Below, in pieces: positions 52,502 through 61,487 of a DNA stretch of 64,000 nucleotides. The position numbers were made by a program, and so were the translations under genes. The stretch's first letter is position 1, and the number at the start of each line of letters is the position of its first letter. This DNA is from Marinimicrobium sp. C6131 (GTDB taxonomy: Bacteria; Pseudomonadota; Gammaproteobacteria; Pseudomonadales; Cellvibrionaceae): NCBI RefSeq assembly GCF_026153455.1, contig NZ_CP110629.1, forward strand, positions 4,092,001 to 4,156,000, in the 5' to 3' direction. The notes under the pieces were generated by a model, which saw only the letters and a program-made list of their open reading frames with translations, was not told where the DNA came from and made no database searches.

Positions 52502-52821
52502 CGGGGTTCCTCGTCGTTAATCGCCAATCTTGTATGCAAGATGGTATTCAGCAGAAACTGTGCCAGCGTTCGCTCACCGCTCCGGCTGAGCGGTAAACCG
52601 CTTTAAAATCAGTTGCTTATTGGCTGCCTGGTGGCGCCGGGGCAGGAGGCTGTGCGGTGGCGGAATGGCCTTGGGTGCGCTCTGGTTGGGCAGCAGCGCC
52701 GATAGTTGGGCGATGCTGGTGCATCGCCCGGGGCTTCGGCCACGGATTGTTTGGTTTGTGCCGCCCCGGACACATGGGGTACATTGCGAAGGAATCGGGC
52801 CAAGGGTACAGAGGACCTGCT
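52502..52821. other. Divergent gap between atzF and dgt
   Basis: It contains the promoter side of the allophanate hydrolase operon with the GntR-type operator (annotated separately) and the upstream region of dgt. The dgt frame stays open upstream to 52657, but this stretch is Trp/Arg-rich and unlike dGTPase, so I treat it as untranslated. No other gene is seen. Confidence 0.55.
52527..52565. promoter_or_regulatory. Candidate GntR operator before allophanate hydrolase (copy 2 of the 35-bp repeat)
   Basis: ATCTTGTATGCAAGAT (52527-52542) is palindromic except for its centre and lies in the repeat 52531-52565, which matches 46819-46853 in 34 of 35 bases. It is 25 bp upstream of the hydrolase ATG on the minus strand. 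Confidence 0.78.
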
Positions 52822-54186
52822 ATGGCGATGAATTGGGAACAACTGTTGTGTGCCGAGCGGCTCGGGCAGCGCCCCGCCAAAAGCGAGGAAGGGCGCTCAC
52901 CCTTTTATTCGGATCACGACAAAATCATATTCTCCGGTGCGTTCCGTCGGCTGGCCCGCAAAACCCAGGTGCACCCGCTGGCGGCCAACGATCATGTGCA
53001 CAATCGCCTGACTCACAGTCTGGAAGTGGCCTGTGTCGGGCGTACGCTGGGCATGCGCGTGGGCAATGCGCTGCAGGCCCGGGGTGAATTGCCGGAGCCG
53101 CTGGTACCCACCGACATCGGCGATATCGTCCAGTCGAGTTGTCTCGCCCACGACATCGGTAACCCGCCGTTCGGGCACACCGGTGAAGAGGCCATTCGCA
53201 ACTGGTTTCAAAAAGAAGGGCGCATTTACCTCGAGGGGTTGACCGAGGCCGAGCGCGACGATGTCCGTCTGTTTGAAGGCAATGCCCAGAGCCTGAGAGT
53301 GCTGACCACGCTGGAGTACTATCAATACGAAGAAGGCATGCGCCTGACCTATGCCACGTTGGGGGCTTCCATCAAATACCCCTGGACGGCGACACCCAGC
53401 GTCCAGAATCAACGCCCTAAAAATAATAAATACGGCATTTTCCAGACCGAGCTGGACTACTTTCACGAAATCGCCCAACGCACCGGTCTGCTCCCTCTCG
53501 GTGAGCACTGGTATTGCCGACACCCCTTGGTGTACCTGATGGAAGCGGCCGACGATTTTTGCTACGGCATTCTGGACCTCGAAGACGGTCTGGAAATGGG
53601 CATTCTCAGTTGGCCGGAAATTTATGAAATTCTGCGCCGTGTGATTCCCCCGGTACAGATTCCCGAGCTGGAGCGCAATCTCAATAAAGTGGATGATGGG
53701 CGTAAACCGGCCATCCTGCGGGGCAAGGTGATTGAGGCATTGATTGACTCCGGCACCGATGCGTTCATGGCGCATCGGACGGATTTTCTGGCCGGCAAAG
53801 TACAGGGCGATCTGATTTCGCTGTGCGATGATAATGTCCGTACCGCCGTGCAGGCCGCCAAGGATCTGGCCAAGCAGCGCATTTTCAACCACGCTAAACG
53901 AGTGGAACTGGAAATCGGTGCCTACAACACGATCGGCACCTTGTTGAGTACCCTGTGCGGTGCCGTTGACGCCCTGTTGGGTGACCCGAAACAGGTCACC
54001 TACAAGGACAACCGGGTGCTGGCTCTGATGGGCGACAACAATTTCCATCCATCGGTGTTTGCCGGGGAAGGCCGCCATAAGTATCAGGCCCTGATGGCCG
54101 TGATCGACTACATCAGCGGTATGACCGACAACTACGCCACCAACCTGGCCAAACAATTCAACGGCATGGGCGAGGTCCGCTACTGA
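52822..54186 (+). CDS. dgt: Deoxyguanosinetriphosphate triphosphohydrolase (dGTPase)
   Basis: This 454-residue HD-domain enzyme splits dNTPs to deoxynucleosides and triphosphate. The N-terminal GRSPFYSDHDKIIFSGAFRR and KTQVHPLA, NRLTHSLEVACVGR, and the HD motif HDIGNPPFGHTGEEA are all present. I chose ATG 52822, with GAGGACC upstream, because the residues before it do not look like the family. It may limit dGTP and restrict phage DNA synthesis; this is known for E. coli Dgt. It is 1 bp-tight to the VanZ gene. Confidence 0.95.
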   Translation: MAMNWEQLLCAERLGQRPAKSEEGRSPFYSDHDKIIFSGAFRRLARKTQVHPLAANDHVHNRLTHSLEVACVGRTLGMRVGNALQARGELPEPLVPTDIGDIVQSSCLAHDIGNPPFGHTGEEAIRNWFQKEGRIYLEGLTEAERDDVRLFEGNAQSLRVLTTLEYYQYEEGMRLTYATLGASIKYPWTATPSVQNQRPKNNKYGIFQTELDYFHEIAQRTGLLPLGEHWYCRHPLVYLMEAADDFCYGILDLEDGLEMGILSWPEIYEILRRVIPPVQIPELERNLNKVDDGRKPAILRGKVIEALIDSGTDAFMAHRTDFLAGKVQGDLISLCDDNVRTAVQAAKDLAKQRIFNHAKRVELEIGAYNTIGTLLSTLCGAVDALLGDPKQVTYKDNRVLALMGDNNFHPSVFAGEGRHKYQALMAVIDYISGMTDNYATNLAKQFNGMGEVRY

Positions 54187-55110
54187 ATGCAGCGCTTGAA
54201 GGAGCATCGCGACTGGCTATTGATTCCCGTACTGGTCGCCAGCCCGCTGTTTTTTATCGGCGGTCCGGACTGGCTGTCCGCACCGGTCATTCGGGAGGCC
54301 TGGGAACAGGGACACTGGGTATTCTTTGCCTGCCTGCTGTTCTGGTGGCAGGGGCGCTGGCCGCTGCGGGAGCCCCGGCAGTGGTTGGTACTGACGCTGG
54401 TGGTACTGGTGTTCAGTGCCCTGATTGAGGGCTTGCAGACCCTGGTAGACCGGCAGGCGAGTTGGCAGGACATCGTCCTGAATCTGATCGGAACCTGGAT
54501 CGGATTGTTCTGGGGTCAGCGAGCGACACGCTGGGTCTGGTCCGGTCGGACGGTCGCGACGCTGCTGGCGCTCTGGCAGTTGCAGTCGGTCGTGGTGCTG
54601 GGGTTGGCCGAGTATCGGCAGTACCGTCAGTTTCCGGTACTCAGCGATTTCGAATCCCGCTGGGATGTGCCCTTCTGGGAAGGCGACGTACAGCGTGTCC
54701 GCCAGCCCGTGGCTCAGGGTGAGTACAGTCTGGCGGTGCGGCTGATCAGCACGGATCAGAACCCCTATGCCGGTGCACATCTGACCCGTCTGGTGGACGA
54801 TTGGCGTGGTTACCAGGCATTGAGTCTGTCCATTTTCAATCCGGACGATGACACACTGCGGATGACTCTGCGGATCAACGACGCCACTCACGACCGTCAT
54901 GAAGGACTGTTTTCGGACCGGTACAACGGACGACTGAACGTCGCTCCGGGCTGGAATCACTACCGCATTCCGTTAGAAGACATTGCCCAGGCGCCGGAGA
55001 CCCGCACCATGAACCTGGCCCGGATGATCCGCCTGCTGATCTTCACTTCGGGGGTGACCGAGCCGCGCTGGATCTATCTCGATAACCTTCGTCTGGAGCC
55101 CATGGAGTAG
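54187..55110 (+). CDS. VanZ-family membrane protein with a C-terminal carbohydrate-binding-like domain
   Basis: A 307-residue protein. The first 150 residues are four to five helices of the VanZ type, with the signature SALIEGLQTLVDRQASWQDI and LNLIGTWIGLFWG. The C-terminal 150 residues (about 155-305; FESRWDVPFWEGDVQRVRQP, AGAHLTRLVDDWRGYQALSL, WIYLDNLRLE) look like a CBM11/CIA30-type beta-sandwich facing outside. This fusion occurs in several marine gammaproteobacteria. Function unknown; VanZ of enterococci lowers teicoplanin binding. It starts directly after dgt and 7 bp before the permease gene. Confidence 0.75.
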   Translation: MQRLKEHRDWLLIPVLVASPLFFIGGPDWLSAPVIREAWEQGHWVFFACLLFWWQGRWPLREPRQWLVLTLVVLVFSALIEGLQTLVDRQASWQDIVLNLIGTWIGLFWGQRATRWVWSGRTVATLLALWQLQSVVVLGLAEYRQYRQFPVLSDFESRWDVPFWEGDVQRVRQPVAQGEYSLAVRLISTDQNPYAGAHLTRLVDDWRGYQALSLSIFNPDDDTLRMTLRINDATHDRHEGLFSDRYNGRLNVAPGWNHYRIPLEDIAQAPETRTMNLARMIRLLIFTSGVTEPRWIYLDNLRLEPME

Positions 55111-55117
55111 CGTCTCA

Positions 55118-56950
55118 ATGACCCTTGATCAAACGCTGATTCTCTCCATTCTTGCCGCCAGTATTGGCCTGTTCCTCTGGGGGCGCTGGCGTCACGATAT
55201 GGTGGCATTGGCCGCTTTGCTGGCCTGCGTTTTTACGGGGCTGATTCCCGGCCAGGAGGCGTTTGCGGGTTTTGGTCACGGAGCGGTGATCACGGTGGCC
55301 TGTGTGTTGATCCTGAGTCGTGGGCTGCAGTCGACCGGCGCCATCGATGTGCTCGCCCAGAAGCTTCTGCCCAAAGAGGCTGGACTGGCGGTCGGAATCG
55401 CGTTATTGACGGCGCTGGGCGCATTTTTGTCCGCCTTTATGAACAATGTGGGCGCCCTCGCCCTGTTGATGCCCGTGGCCATTCAGCTTGCCCGTAAGCA
55501 GGAAACCCCGCCCGGGATGGTGCTGATGCCGCTGGCGTTCGGTACCATTCTCGGCGGTATGACCACCCTGATCGGTACGCCCCCCAACCTGATTGTGTCC
55601 GGCTTTCGCGCCGACCTCAGTGGCGAGCCGTTCCGCATGTTCGATTACAGCCCGGTCGGTGCTCTGGTGGCGCTGACCGGTGTCGTTTTCATCACGCTCA
55701 TTGGCTGGCGGCTGGTGCCCCGGCGTGAGCCGGCGGGGGCGGAGAGTTTTGATACCGGCCACTACCTCACTGAAGTGCGGGTAACCGAGAAGAACAAGGT
55801 GGTCGGCAAACCGCTGCGGGAGGCGGAAGACCTGCTTGACAAGGATGAAGCACAAATCGTCGGGCTGGTGCGCAATGACCTGCGTGTCCAGGCGCCCAAT
55901 CCGGCTCGTGTGCTGCGGGCGGGGGACATCCTGGTGCTTGAGGCGGAACCGGAGGCCCTCTCGGCGGTGCTCTCCAGCCTTGGCTTGGCGCTGGAGGAAG
56001 ATGTGGACACGGGGTCGGAAGACGATGCCGGCGACGCCGTTTCAAAAGATGAAAAACAGGACAAGGAAAATGACAAGGACTCGGGGGACGATAGCGGCAG
56101 CGCCTTGCAGGAGTGGGCGGCTCTGCCAGGCTCAACGCTGCTTGGACGCAGCGCCAGCGATATCCGTCTGCGCAGCCGATTCGGCATCAATCTGCTGGCC
56201 GTGTCCCGTCAGGGTAAGCGCTCGGTCAAGCGTCTGCGCTCCATTCGGGTACGGGCCGGGGATGTGTTGTTACTGCAGGGGTCGAGCGATGCCATCAGCG
56301 CTTTTGGCAAGGAGTTTGGCTGCATTCCGCTCGCGGAGCGCTCCATTGGCGTGCCGGACAAAGGCAAGGCCGCCCTGGGGGTGAGCATCATGGGGCTGGC
56401 CATCCTGGCCGCGGCCATCGGCTGGGTTCCGGCCGCAGTGGCGTTTGCCGCCGGGGTGCTCGGTTTTATGGTCAGTGGCGTGCTGCCGTTACGCTCAGTG
56501 TACGAAGCCATTGACTGGCCGGTGATCGTGCTGTTGGCCGCCATGATTCCCGTCGCGGGGGTGATGGCCTCGACTGGCGCGGCGGACCTGCTCGCCAAGC
56601 TGCTGCTGGAAAATGTCGCCGGCGGGAGTGCCGTCGCGGCCGTAGTCCTCCTGATGGTGATTACCATGACGCTGTCAGACTTCATGAACAATGCGGCGAC
56701 GGCGGCCGTCATGTGCCAGATCGCGATCAGCAGCGCCGGCGTGCTCAGCGTGAATCCCGACACCCTGCTGATGGCGGTGGCCATCGGTGCCTCCTGCTCC
56801 TTTCTGACGCCCATCGGACACCAGAACAATACCCTGATTCTTGGCCCCGGAGGCTTCCGCTTTGGGGACTATTGGCGGCTGGGGCTACCCATGGAAGTTA
56901 TCGTGGTGCTGGTCGGGACACCGCTACTGCTCTGGGTGTGGCCCCTGTAG
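55118..56950 (+). CDS. SLC13/DASS-family permease with two RCK-C (TrkA-C) domains
   Basis: A 610-residue inner-membrane carrier. The N-terminal half has ArsB/CitT-type helices with FMNNVGALALLMPVAIQLAR and the first binding motif GTPPNLIVSGFR. Two TrkA-C-like domains are in the cytoplasmic loop (about 205-290 and 330-410; LRAGDILVLEAEP, IRVRAGDVLLLQGSS), separated by a Lys/Asp-rich linker. The second motif FMNNAATAAVMCQIAISSAG is in the C-terminal half. The RCK domains may sense a ligand. The substrate is a small anion (sulfate, dicarboxylate or similar) and cannot be fixed from sequence. Confidence 0.88.
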   Translation: MTLDQTLILSILAASIGLFLWGRWRHDMVALAALLACVFTGLIPGQEAFAGFGHGAVITVACVLILSRGLQSTGAIDVLAQKLLPKEAGLAVGIALLTALGAFLSAFMNNVGALALLMPVAIQLARKQETPPGMVLMPLAFGTILGGMTTLIGTPPNLIVSGFRADLSGEPFRMFDYSPVGALVALTGVVFITLIGWRLVPRREPAGAESFDTGHYLTEVRVTEKNKVVGKPLREAEDLLDKDEAQIVGLVRNDLRVQAPNPARVLRAGDILVLEAEPEALSAVLSSLGLALEEDVDTGSEDDAGDAVSKDEKQDKENDKDSGDDSGSALQEWAALPGSTLLGRSASDIRLRSRFGINLLAVSRQGKRSVKRLRSIRVRAGDVLLLQGSSDAISAFGKEFGCIPLAERSIGVPDKGKAALGVSIMGLAILAAAIGWVPAAVAFAAGVLGFMVSGVLPLRSVYEAIDWPVIVLLAAMIPVAGVMASTGAADLLAKLLLENVAGGSAVAAVVLLMVITMTLSDFMNNAATAAVMCQIAISSAGVLSVNPDTLLMAVAIGASCSFLTPIGHQNNTLILGPGGFRFGDYWRLGLPMEVIVVLVGTPLLLWVWPL

Positions 56951-57045
56951 GCATCGTCTCCGGTGGCAGTCAATCCGCCGCCGGGGTGGCGTTCACGGGC
57001 CGAAATGGCCATACTGGCTGCCTGTTTCGCAGTAATACAAGGTTT

Positions 57046-57885
57046 ATGGCATCTCCTCACGGGCGTGACGCTCAACCCCCGGCCGGTTCTGGCCTCATTC
57101 ATCGCCGCTTCCATCGCCGAGGTCCGTCGCAGGAGGCCGGGAGCGAACGCCCCGCCGCACCCTCCTTTCTGGATATTCGCCGCCGGTTCGCCTTCCGCGC
57201 CATCAGTATTGGCCGCTGGGTCACCGAGCCCGAAAAGCAGCGCGCCGCCGGGCTGTTCTACGATGCTCTGTGTGATTTGATGGCTATACTGAAAGGACCG
57301 GAAGCATTGATTTCGCTGCGCGGTTCGCTGGCTCTGCAGTATGGCCAGGGCGGGCAGCGGGGGGTGGCCGCACATTACGAACCCGCCACCCACACCTTTG
57401 CTCTGGCCAAGAACGCCGGGCCGGGCAGCATCGCCCATGAGTGGTTTCACGCCTTTGATCATTATATTTGCGACAAGGCCTTCGCCCCGACGCCGGGTGC
57501 GAGCTTCGGATCAAAGGCCTGGCTGGCCAATGCCGCCGCGCTGAGGCATCCGCTGAACGAGCGGTTGCGTATCTGCTACCAGACGGTACTGTTGAATGAA
57601 ACCGGCACCGCTCCCAGCGAGCTGTTCGAGCGGTCGGCCGATCAGGATAAGCGGCTCGGAACCGTGTATTACGCCCTCCCGGAAGAGCTCTGTGCACGCG
57701 CGTTCGAGGCGTTTGTGCAGGACGCGCCGATCAAGAACAGCTTTCTGGTCATGGGCACACTGAAAACCGACGAAGCCCGTTTGGGGCTCTACCCGCAAGG
57801 CGCGCAGCGCGAGCGCATCAATGCGGCCTTTCGAGACTATTTCACCCATCTTGGGCAGGCGCTGTACCGGTCTGCCGAAGTCTGA
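57046..57885 (+). CDS. CLCA_X-family protein with an HExxH-like metal site
   Basis: The product is about 279 residues from ATG 57046 (AAGG 6 bp upstream). An earlier in-frame start would overlap the permease. The centre has GPGSIAHEWFHAFDHYICDK, an HExxH-type motif (HEWFH) with a further His, suggesting a zinc metallopeptidase-like fold; FERSADQDKRLGTVYYALPE and LCARAFEAFVQD follow. This matches the CLCA_X proteins of gammaproteobacteria. The first 40 residues are Arg/Pro-rich and the start may be later. Function unknown. The next gene is gabT, 38 bp away. Confidence 0.75.
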   Translation: MASPHGRDAQPPAGSGLIHRRFHRRGPSQEAGSERPAAPSFLDIRRRFAFRAISIGRWVTEPEKQRAAGLFYDALCDLMAILKGPEALISLRGSLALQYGQGGQRGVAAHYEPATHTFALAKNAGPGSIAHEWFHAFDHYICDKAFAPTPGASFGSKAWLANAAALRHPLNERLRICYQTVLLNETGTAPSELFERSADQDKRLGTVYYALPEELCARAFEAFVQDAPIKNSFLVMGTLKTDEARLGLYPQGAQRERINAAFRDYFTHLGQALYRSAEV

Positions 57886-57923
57886 TATCGAGTGCCTCTC
57901 GGGGTGCCAAAGGAGATTGAATT

Positions 57924-59195
57924 GTGAGTAACCAAACTCTGAATGAACTGAAAGAACGCTATGTCGCCGCCGGCGCGGCCAGCCCCAATCAACAGTTTGC
58001 CGACCACGCACTGAACGCTGAAGTGTGGGATGCCGATGGCAAACGGATGATCGACTTTGCCGGTGGTATCGGGGTGCTGAACATCGGGCACCGCCACCCG
58101 AAAGTGGTGGAGGCCGTAAAAACGCAGCTCGATAAACTGATGCACACCTGCCAGACCGTGATGCCGTATGAAGGCTACGTCAAGGTGGCCCAGAAACTGA
58201 GCGAAAACACCCCCGTGCGTGGGCATGCCAAGGTGATGCTGGCCAACTCCGGGGCGGAGGCGCTGGAGAATGCGGTCAAAATTGCCCGCGCCGCCACCGG
58301 TCGAACCAACGTGATCTGTTTTGATGGCGGTTACCATGGCCGCACCTTCATGACCATGGCCATGAATGGCAAGGTCAATCCCTATCAGGGCGACTTCGGC
58401 CCCATGCCGGGTATGGTATTTCGGGCGCCGTTCCCCGTGCCCTATCACGGCATGAGTGAAGAGCAGGCGTTGCGGGGCCTGGAAATGACCCTGAAAACCG
58501 ACTCCAGCCCCCAGAATACGGCCGCCATTTTCATTGAGCCGGTGCTGGGTGAAGGTGGGTTTTACGCCGCGCCGCCGAGTTTTCTGAAAGCGATCCGCAA
58601 AATCTGTGATGAGCACGGCATTCTGATGGTTGTGGACGAAGTACAGAGCGGTTTTGGTCGCACGGGCAAACTGTTTGCCATTGAGCACAGTGGGGTCGAG
58701 CCGGACATGATGACCATGGCCAAGAGTATGGCCGATGGCATGCCGATCTCCGCCGTGGTGGGCACCGATACCATCATGGACAGCTCCGGTCCCAACTCGC
58801 TGGGTGGCACCTACACCGGCAGTCCCACTGCCTGCGCCGCCGTACTCGCGGTGTTCGAAGTGTTCGAACAGGAAGACATTCTGGGTAAGAGCCAGCGCCT
58901 GGGTGACACGCTCGCCACCCGCTTTGCCCAGTGGGAGCAGAAATTCCCGAACGTGGACAATGGCCGCAACCTGGGCGCCATGGCCGCTTTCGAGCTGGTG
59001 GACAGCAAGGAAAGTCGTAAGCCTCGTCCTGACCTGGCGGCCGAGTTGCTGAAAAAAGCCAAGGAAAACGGTCTGATCCTGCTCAGTTGTGGCATGCACG
59101 GCAACGCGATCCGTTTCCTCATGCCGGTCACCATCGAAGATGAAGTGCTGGAAGAGGGATTGGCGATTGTCGAGGCCTGCCTCGCCGAGCTCTGA
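57924..59195 (+). CDS. gabT: 4-aminobutyrate aminotransferase
   Basis: A 423-residue PLP enzyme of class III aminotransferases: MIDFAGGIGVLNIGHRHPKV, ANSGAEALENAVKIARAATG, FDGGYHGRT, VVDEVQSGFGRTGKLFA and the PLP-lysine segment MTMAKSMADGMPISAVVG. The overall match is to GabT, which moves the amino group of GABA to 2-oxoglutarate. The start is the TTG/GTG at 57924 (GTGAGTAACC) with AAAGGAG upstream. No gabD is adjacent. Confidence 0.93.
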   Translation: MSNQTLNELKERYVAAGAASPNQQFADHALNAEVWDADGKRMIDFAGGIGVLNIGHRHPKVVEAVKTQLDKLMHTCQTVMPYEGYVKVAQKLSENTPVRGHAKVMLANSGAEALENAVKIARAATGRTNVICFDGGYHGRTFMTMAMNGKVNPYQGDFGPMPGMVFRAPFPVPYHGMSEEQALRGLEMTLKTDSSPQNTAAIFIEPVLGEGGFYAAPPSFLKAIRKICDEHGILMVVDEVQSGFGRTGKLFAIEHSGVEPDMMTMAKSMADGMPISAVVGTDTIMDSSGPNSLGGTYTGSPTACAAVLAVFEVFEQEDILGKSQRLGDTLATRFAQWEQKFPNVDNGRNLGAMAAFELVDSKESRKPRPDLAAELLKKAKENGLILLSCGMHGNAIRFLMPVTIEDEVLEEGLAIVEACLAEL

Positions 59196-59223
59196 GATCG
59201 GCTTGTCCTCTTCAGTGTTGTCT

Positions 59224-59248
59224 GCCCCGCCCAAATGATGGGCGGGGC
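59224..59248 (+). terminator. Hairpin after gabT
   Basis: GCCCCGCCC (59224-59232) and GGGCGGGGC (59240-59248) form a 9-bp GC-rich stem with a 7-base loop, 28 bp after the gabT stop. A T tract is missing, so termination may be weak or Rho-assisted. Confidence 0.55.
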
Positions 59249-59479
59249 CCGCCACCGCCCGGTGGCTCGTCTCCTCTCCCTGTAAAAACAAGTACTTACC
59301 GACGGCTACATTTTCGTACATTTCCCCCGTTGTGCCTTTCGGACCAGAGTGCGACACTATCGTCCAATGCGCTCACGCGCGTCGTGGATGTCATGGCGCA
59401 TAAAGCATACTGATAACAACAAGCACTTCTGCCAAAAATTGCTGACCCGGATTCTTGGCCCGAACACCTGGGAAGGTAC

Positions 59480-60709
59480 ATGAAGATGAGTGACAAGAGT
59501 GAGCTGCTCTCCCAACTTCGTATTGATCGTGATGACGGCGCTGATTCACACCCAACCAAATGGCCTTGGGTGATTGCTGGCGCCATACTCCTGGCAATGC
59601 TTGCCGGAACCCTTTGGGCGATTGCCCGACCCGACCCCGTCAAGGTTGAAACCCGCATGGCACGGGTTGCGCCGCAGGGCAACGCGGTCAGCAGCGTTCT
59701 TGATGCGACCGGGTATGTGACCGCCCGCCGTTATGCCACCGTCTCTTCCAAAGTCACTGCCAAAGTACTCGAAGTGCTGGTGGAGGAGGGGATGCGTGTA
59801 GAAGAAGGGCAAGTGGTCGCTCGCCTGGATGACAGTAACGCCCGCAAGGGGCTGGCGGTTGAGCAGGCCAACCTTACTCTGGCTGAGGCGCAGCTCGAAG
59901 AAACCCGCGCCCGCCTGACGGAAGCCAGGTTGGCTCAACAACGGGTCGAGGAGCTGTTTCGACGTGAACTGGTGAGTGAGTCGGAACTGGATCGTGCCAA
60001 CAGTAACTACCAATCATTGAAAGCTCAGCTTGCCGCCCGCGAGGCGGGTGTCCTCAGCGCCCAGCGTCTTGTGGAGTTGCAGGAGCAGAACCTCGAAGAC
60101 CTGACATTGCGCGCTCCCTTCACCGGTGTGGTGGTGTCCAAAGATGCCCAGCCGGGAGAAATGATCTCCCCGGTGTCGGCTGGCGGCGGCTTCACCCGTA
60201 CCGGCATCTGCAGTCTGGTGGATATGCATTCACTGGAAATTGAAGTGGATGTCAACGAATCCTATATCCAGCGCGTCACCGCCGGGCAGCCGGTACAGGC
60301 TACGCTGGAAGCCTACCCCGACTGGAACATTCCCGCCCGGGTCATTGCCGTTGTGCCTACCGCGGATCGGCAGAAGGCGACGGTCAGAGTTCGGGTCGGC
60401 TTTGAGCAAACCGATGCGCGCATTCTTCCGGATATGGGGGTGCGCGTTGCCTTTCTGGAATCGGAAAGTCGTGAGCCGTCCGACGTTCCAGAGCGGACGA
60501 TTCTTGTACCGTCCAGCGCCGTTATTGAACAGGGCGGCGAATCGGTCCTCTTTGTGGTTCGGGAGGGCGTCGCTTACCGACGGGTGGTCAGCACCCGATC
60601 CCGCCCGGGCGGCGAGGTGGTGGTCCGGTCCGGGCTCGAGCCCGGTGAGCAGTATGTTGTAGGTCCGCCCGAAGGGCTGGCGGATGGCGTGGCCGTAAAA
60701 ACCCAATAA
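59480..60709 (+). CDS. HlyD/MacA-like periplasmic adaptor of an ABC exporter
   Basis: This 409-residue membrane-fusion protein has one N-terminal anchor helix (WPWVIAGAILLAMLAGTLWA), a lipoyl domain split by a coiled coil (VLEVLVEEGMRVEEGQVVAR; AEAQLEETRARLTEARLAQQ; LRAPFTGVVVSKDAQPGEMI) and a C-terminal barrel part. ATG 59480 has GGAAGG upstream. It stands first in a four-gene operon with an ATPase and two FtsX-type permeases, as in MacAB/DevBCA-like systems. The exported substrate is unknown. Confidence 0.88.
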   Translation: MKMSDKSELLSQLRIDRDDGADSHPTKWPWVIAGAILLAMLAGTLWAIARPDPVKVETRMARVAPQGNAVSSVLDATGYVTARRYATVSSKVTAKVLEVLVEEGMRVEEGQVVARLDDSNARKGLAVEQANLTLAEAQLEETRARLTEARLAQQRVEELFRRELVSESELDRANSNYQSLKAQLAAREAGVLSAQRLVELQEQNLEDLTLRAPFTGVVVSKDAQPGEMISPVSAGGGFTRTGICSLVDMHSLEIEVDVNESYIQRVTAGQPVQATLEAYPDWNIPARVIAVVPTADRQKATVRVRVGFEQTDARILPDMGVRVAFLESESREPSDVPERTILVPSSAVIEQGGESVLFVVREGVAYRRVVSTRSRPGGEVVVRSGLEPGEQYVVGPPEGLADGVAVKTQ

Positions 60710-60733
60710 TCATTCCTGAATCAGGAGGCCGTT

Positions 60734-61471
60734 ATGTCTCAAGCAAACGAAGCGGTGGCGGAACCCCACCATACTGACGCCGTAGCCGGTGCTGATCCCC
60801 TGGTGCGTTGTAAGGATCTGGGGAAAAGTTATCGCAAGGGCAAGGAGTCGGTGCCGGTCTTGTCGAAACTGAACCTGACCATTCCACGGGGCGATTTTCT
60901 GGCTCTGATGGGACCGTCCGGTTCGGGTAAAACCACGCTGCTGAATTTACTGGGCGGGCTCGACTCGCCAACCAGCGGCACCCTGGAAATTGCCGGCGAG
61001 CGAATCGATCAGTTCAAGGCCAGTCAGTTGACCCGTTGGCGTGCGCGCCACGTCGGTTTCATTTTTCAGTTCTATAACCTGATGCCGGTACTGACCGCCG
61101 AGCGCAATGTTGAGCTGCCCCTGCTGTTGACCAAGTTGTCCGCTAAACAGCGCAAACACCATGTAGCCACAGCGCTGGAACTGGTCGGGCTGAAAGACCG
61201 CGCCAAGCACCGTCCCAGTGAATTGTCCGGCGGGCAGGAGCAACGTGTTGCCATCGCCCGGGCGATTGTGTCTGACCCGGACCTGCTGCTGTGCGACGAG
61301 CCCACCGGTGACCTGGACCGGACCACCGCCGACGAGATTCTCGGTCTGCTGCAATCGCTGAACCGGGAACAGGGGAAAACCATTGTCATGGTGACTCACG
61401 ATCCCCTGGCCGCGGAGTACGCCAAGCGCACGGTGCATCTCGACAAGGGCACCCTGATTACAGGGAACTGA
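60734..61471 (+). CDS. ABC exporter ATP-binding protein (MacB/LolD-like)
   Basis: A 245-residue ATPase with Walker A GPSGSGKTTLLNLLGGLDSP, Q loop FQFYNLMPVLTAERNVELPL, signature LSGGQEQRVAIARAIVSDP and Walker B LLLCDEPTGDLD. The core is preceded by about 28 poorly conserved residues. The pattern is that of the LolD/FtsE/MacB group, which works with FtsX-type permeases. It lies between the adaptor gene (24 bp) and the first permease gene (16 bp). Confidence 0.93.
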   Translation: MSQANEAVAEPHHTDAVAGADPLVRCKDLGKSYRKGKESVPVLSKLNLTIPRGDFLALMGPSGSGKTTLLNLLGGLDSPTSGTLEIAGERIDQFKASQLTRWRARHVGFIFQFYNLMPVLTAERNVELPLLLTKLSAKQRKHHVATALELVGLKDRAKHRPSELSGGQEQRVAIARAIVSDPDLLLCDEPTGDLDRTTADEILGLLQSLNREQGKTIVMVTHDPLAAEYAKRTVHLDKGTLITGN

Positions 61472-61487
61472 TCACGGGGAACGGACC

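Noticed and set aside
52657..52821. N-terminal extension of dGTPase from an upstream in-frame start
   Set aside because: The added 55 residues do not resemble dGTPase, while ATG 52822 has a good ribosome site and starts at the conserved region.
52897..54207. A 436-codon frame on the minus strand opposite dgt
   Set aside because: Antisense to dGTPase, with every dGTPase motif intact on the plus strand.
57837..59357. A 506-codon frame on the minus strand opposite gabT
   Set aside because: Antisense to the conserved aminotransferase, with shadow composition and no known motifs.
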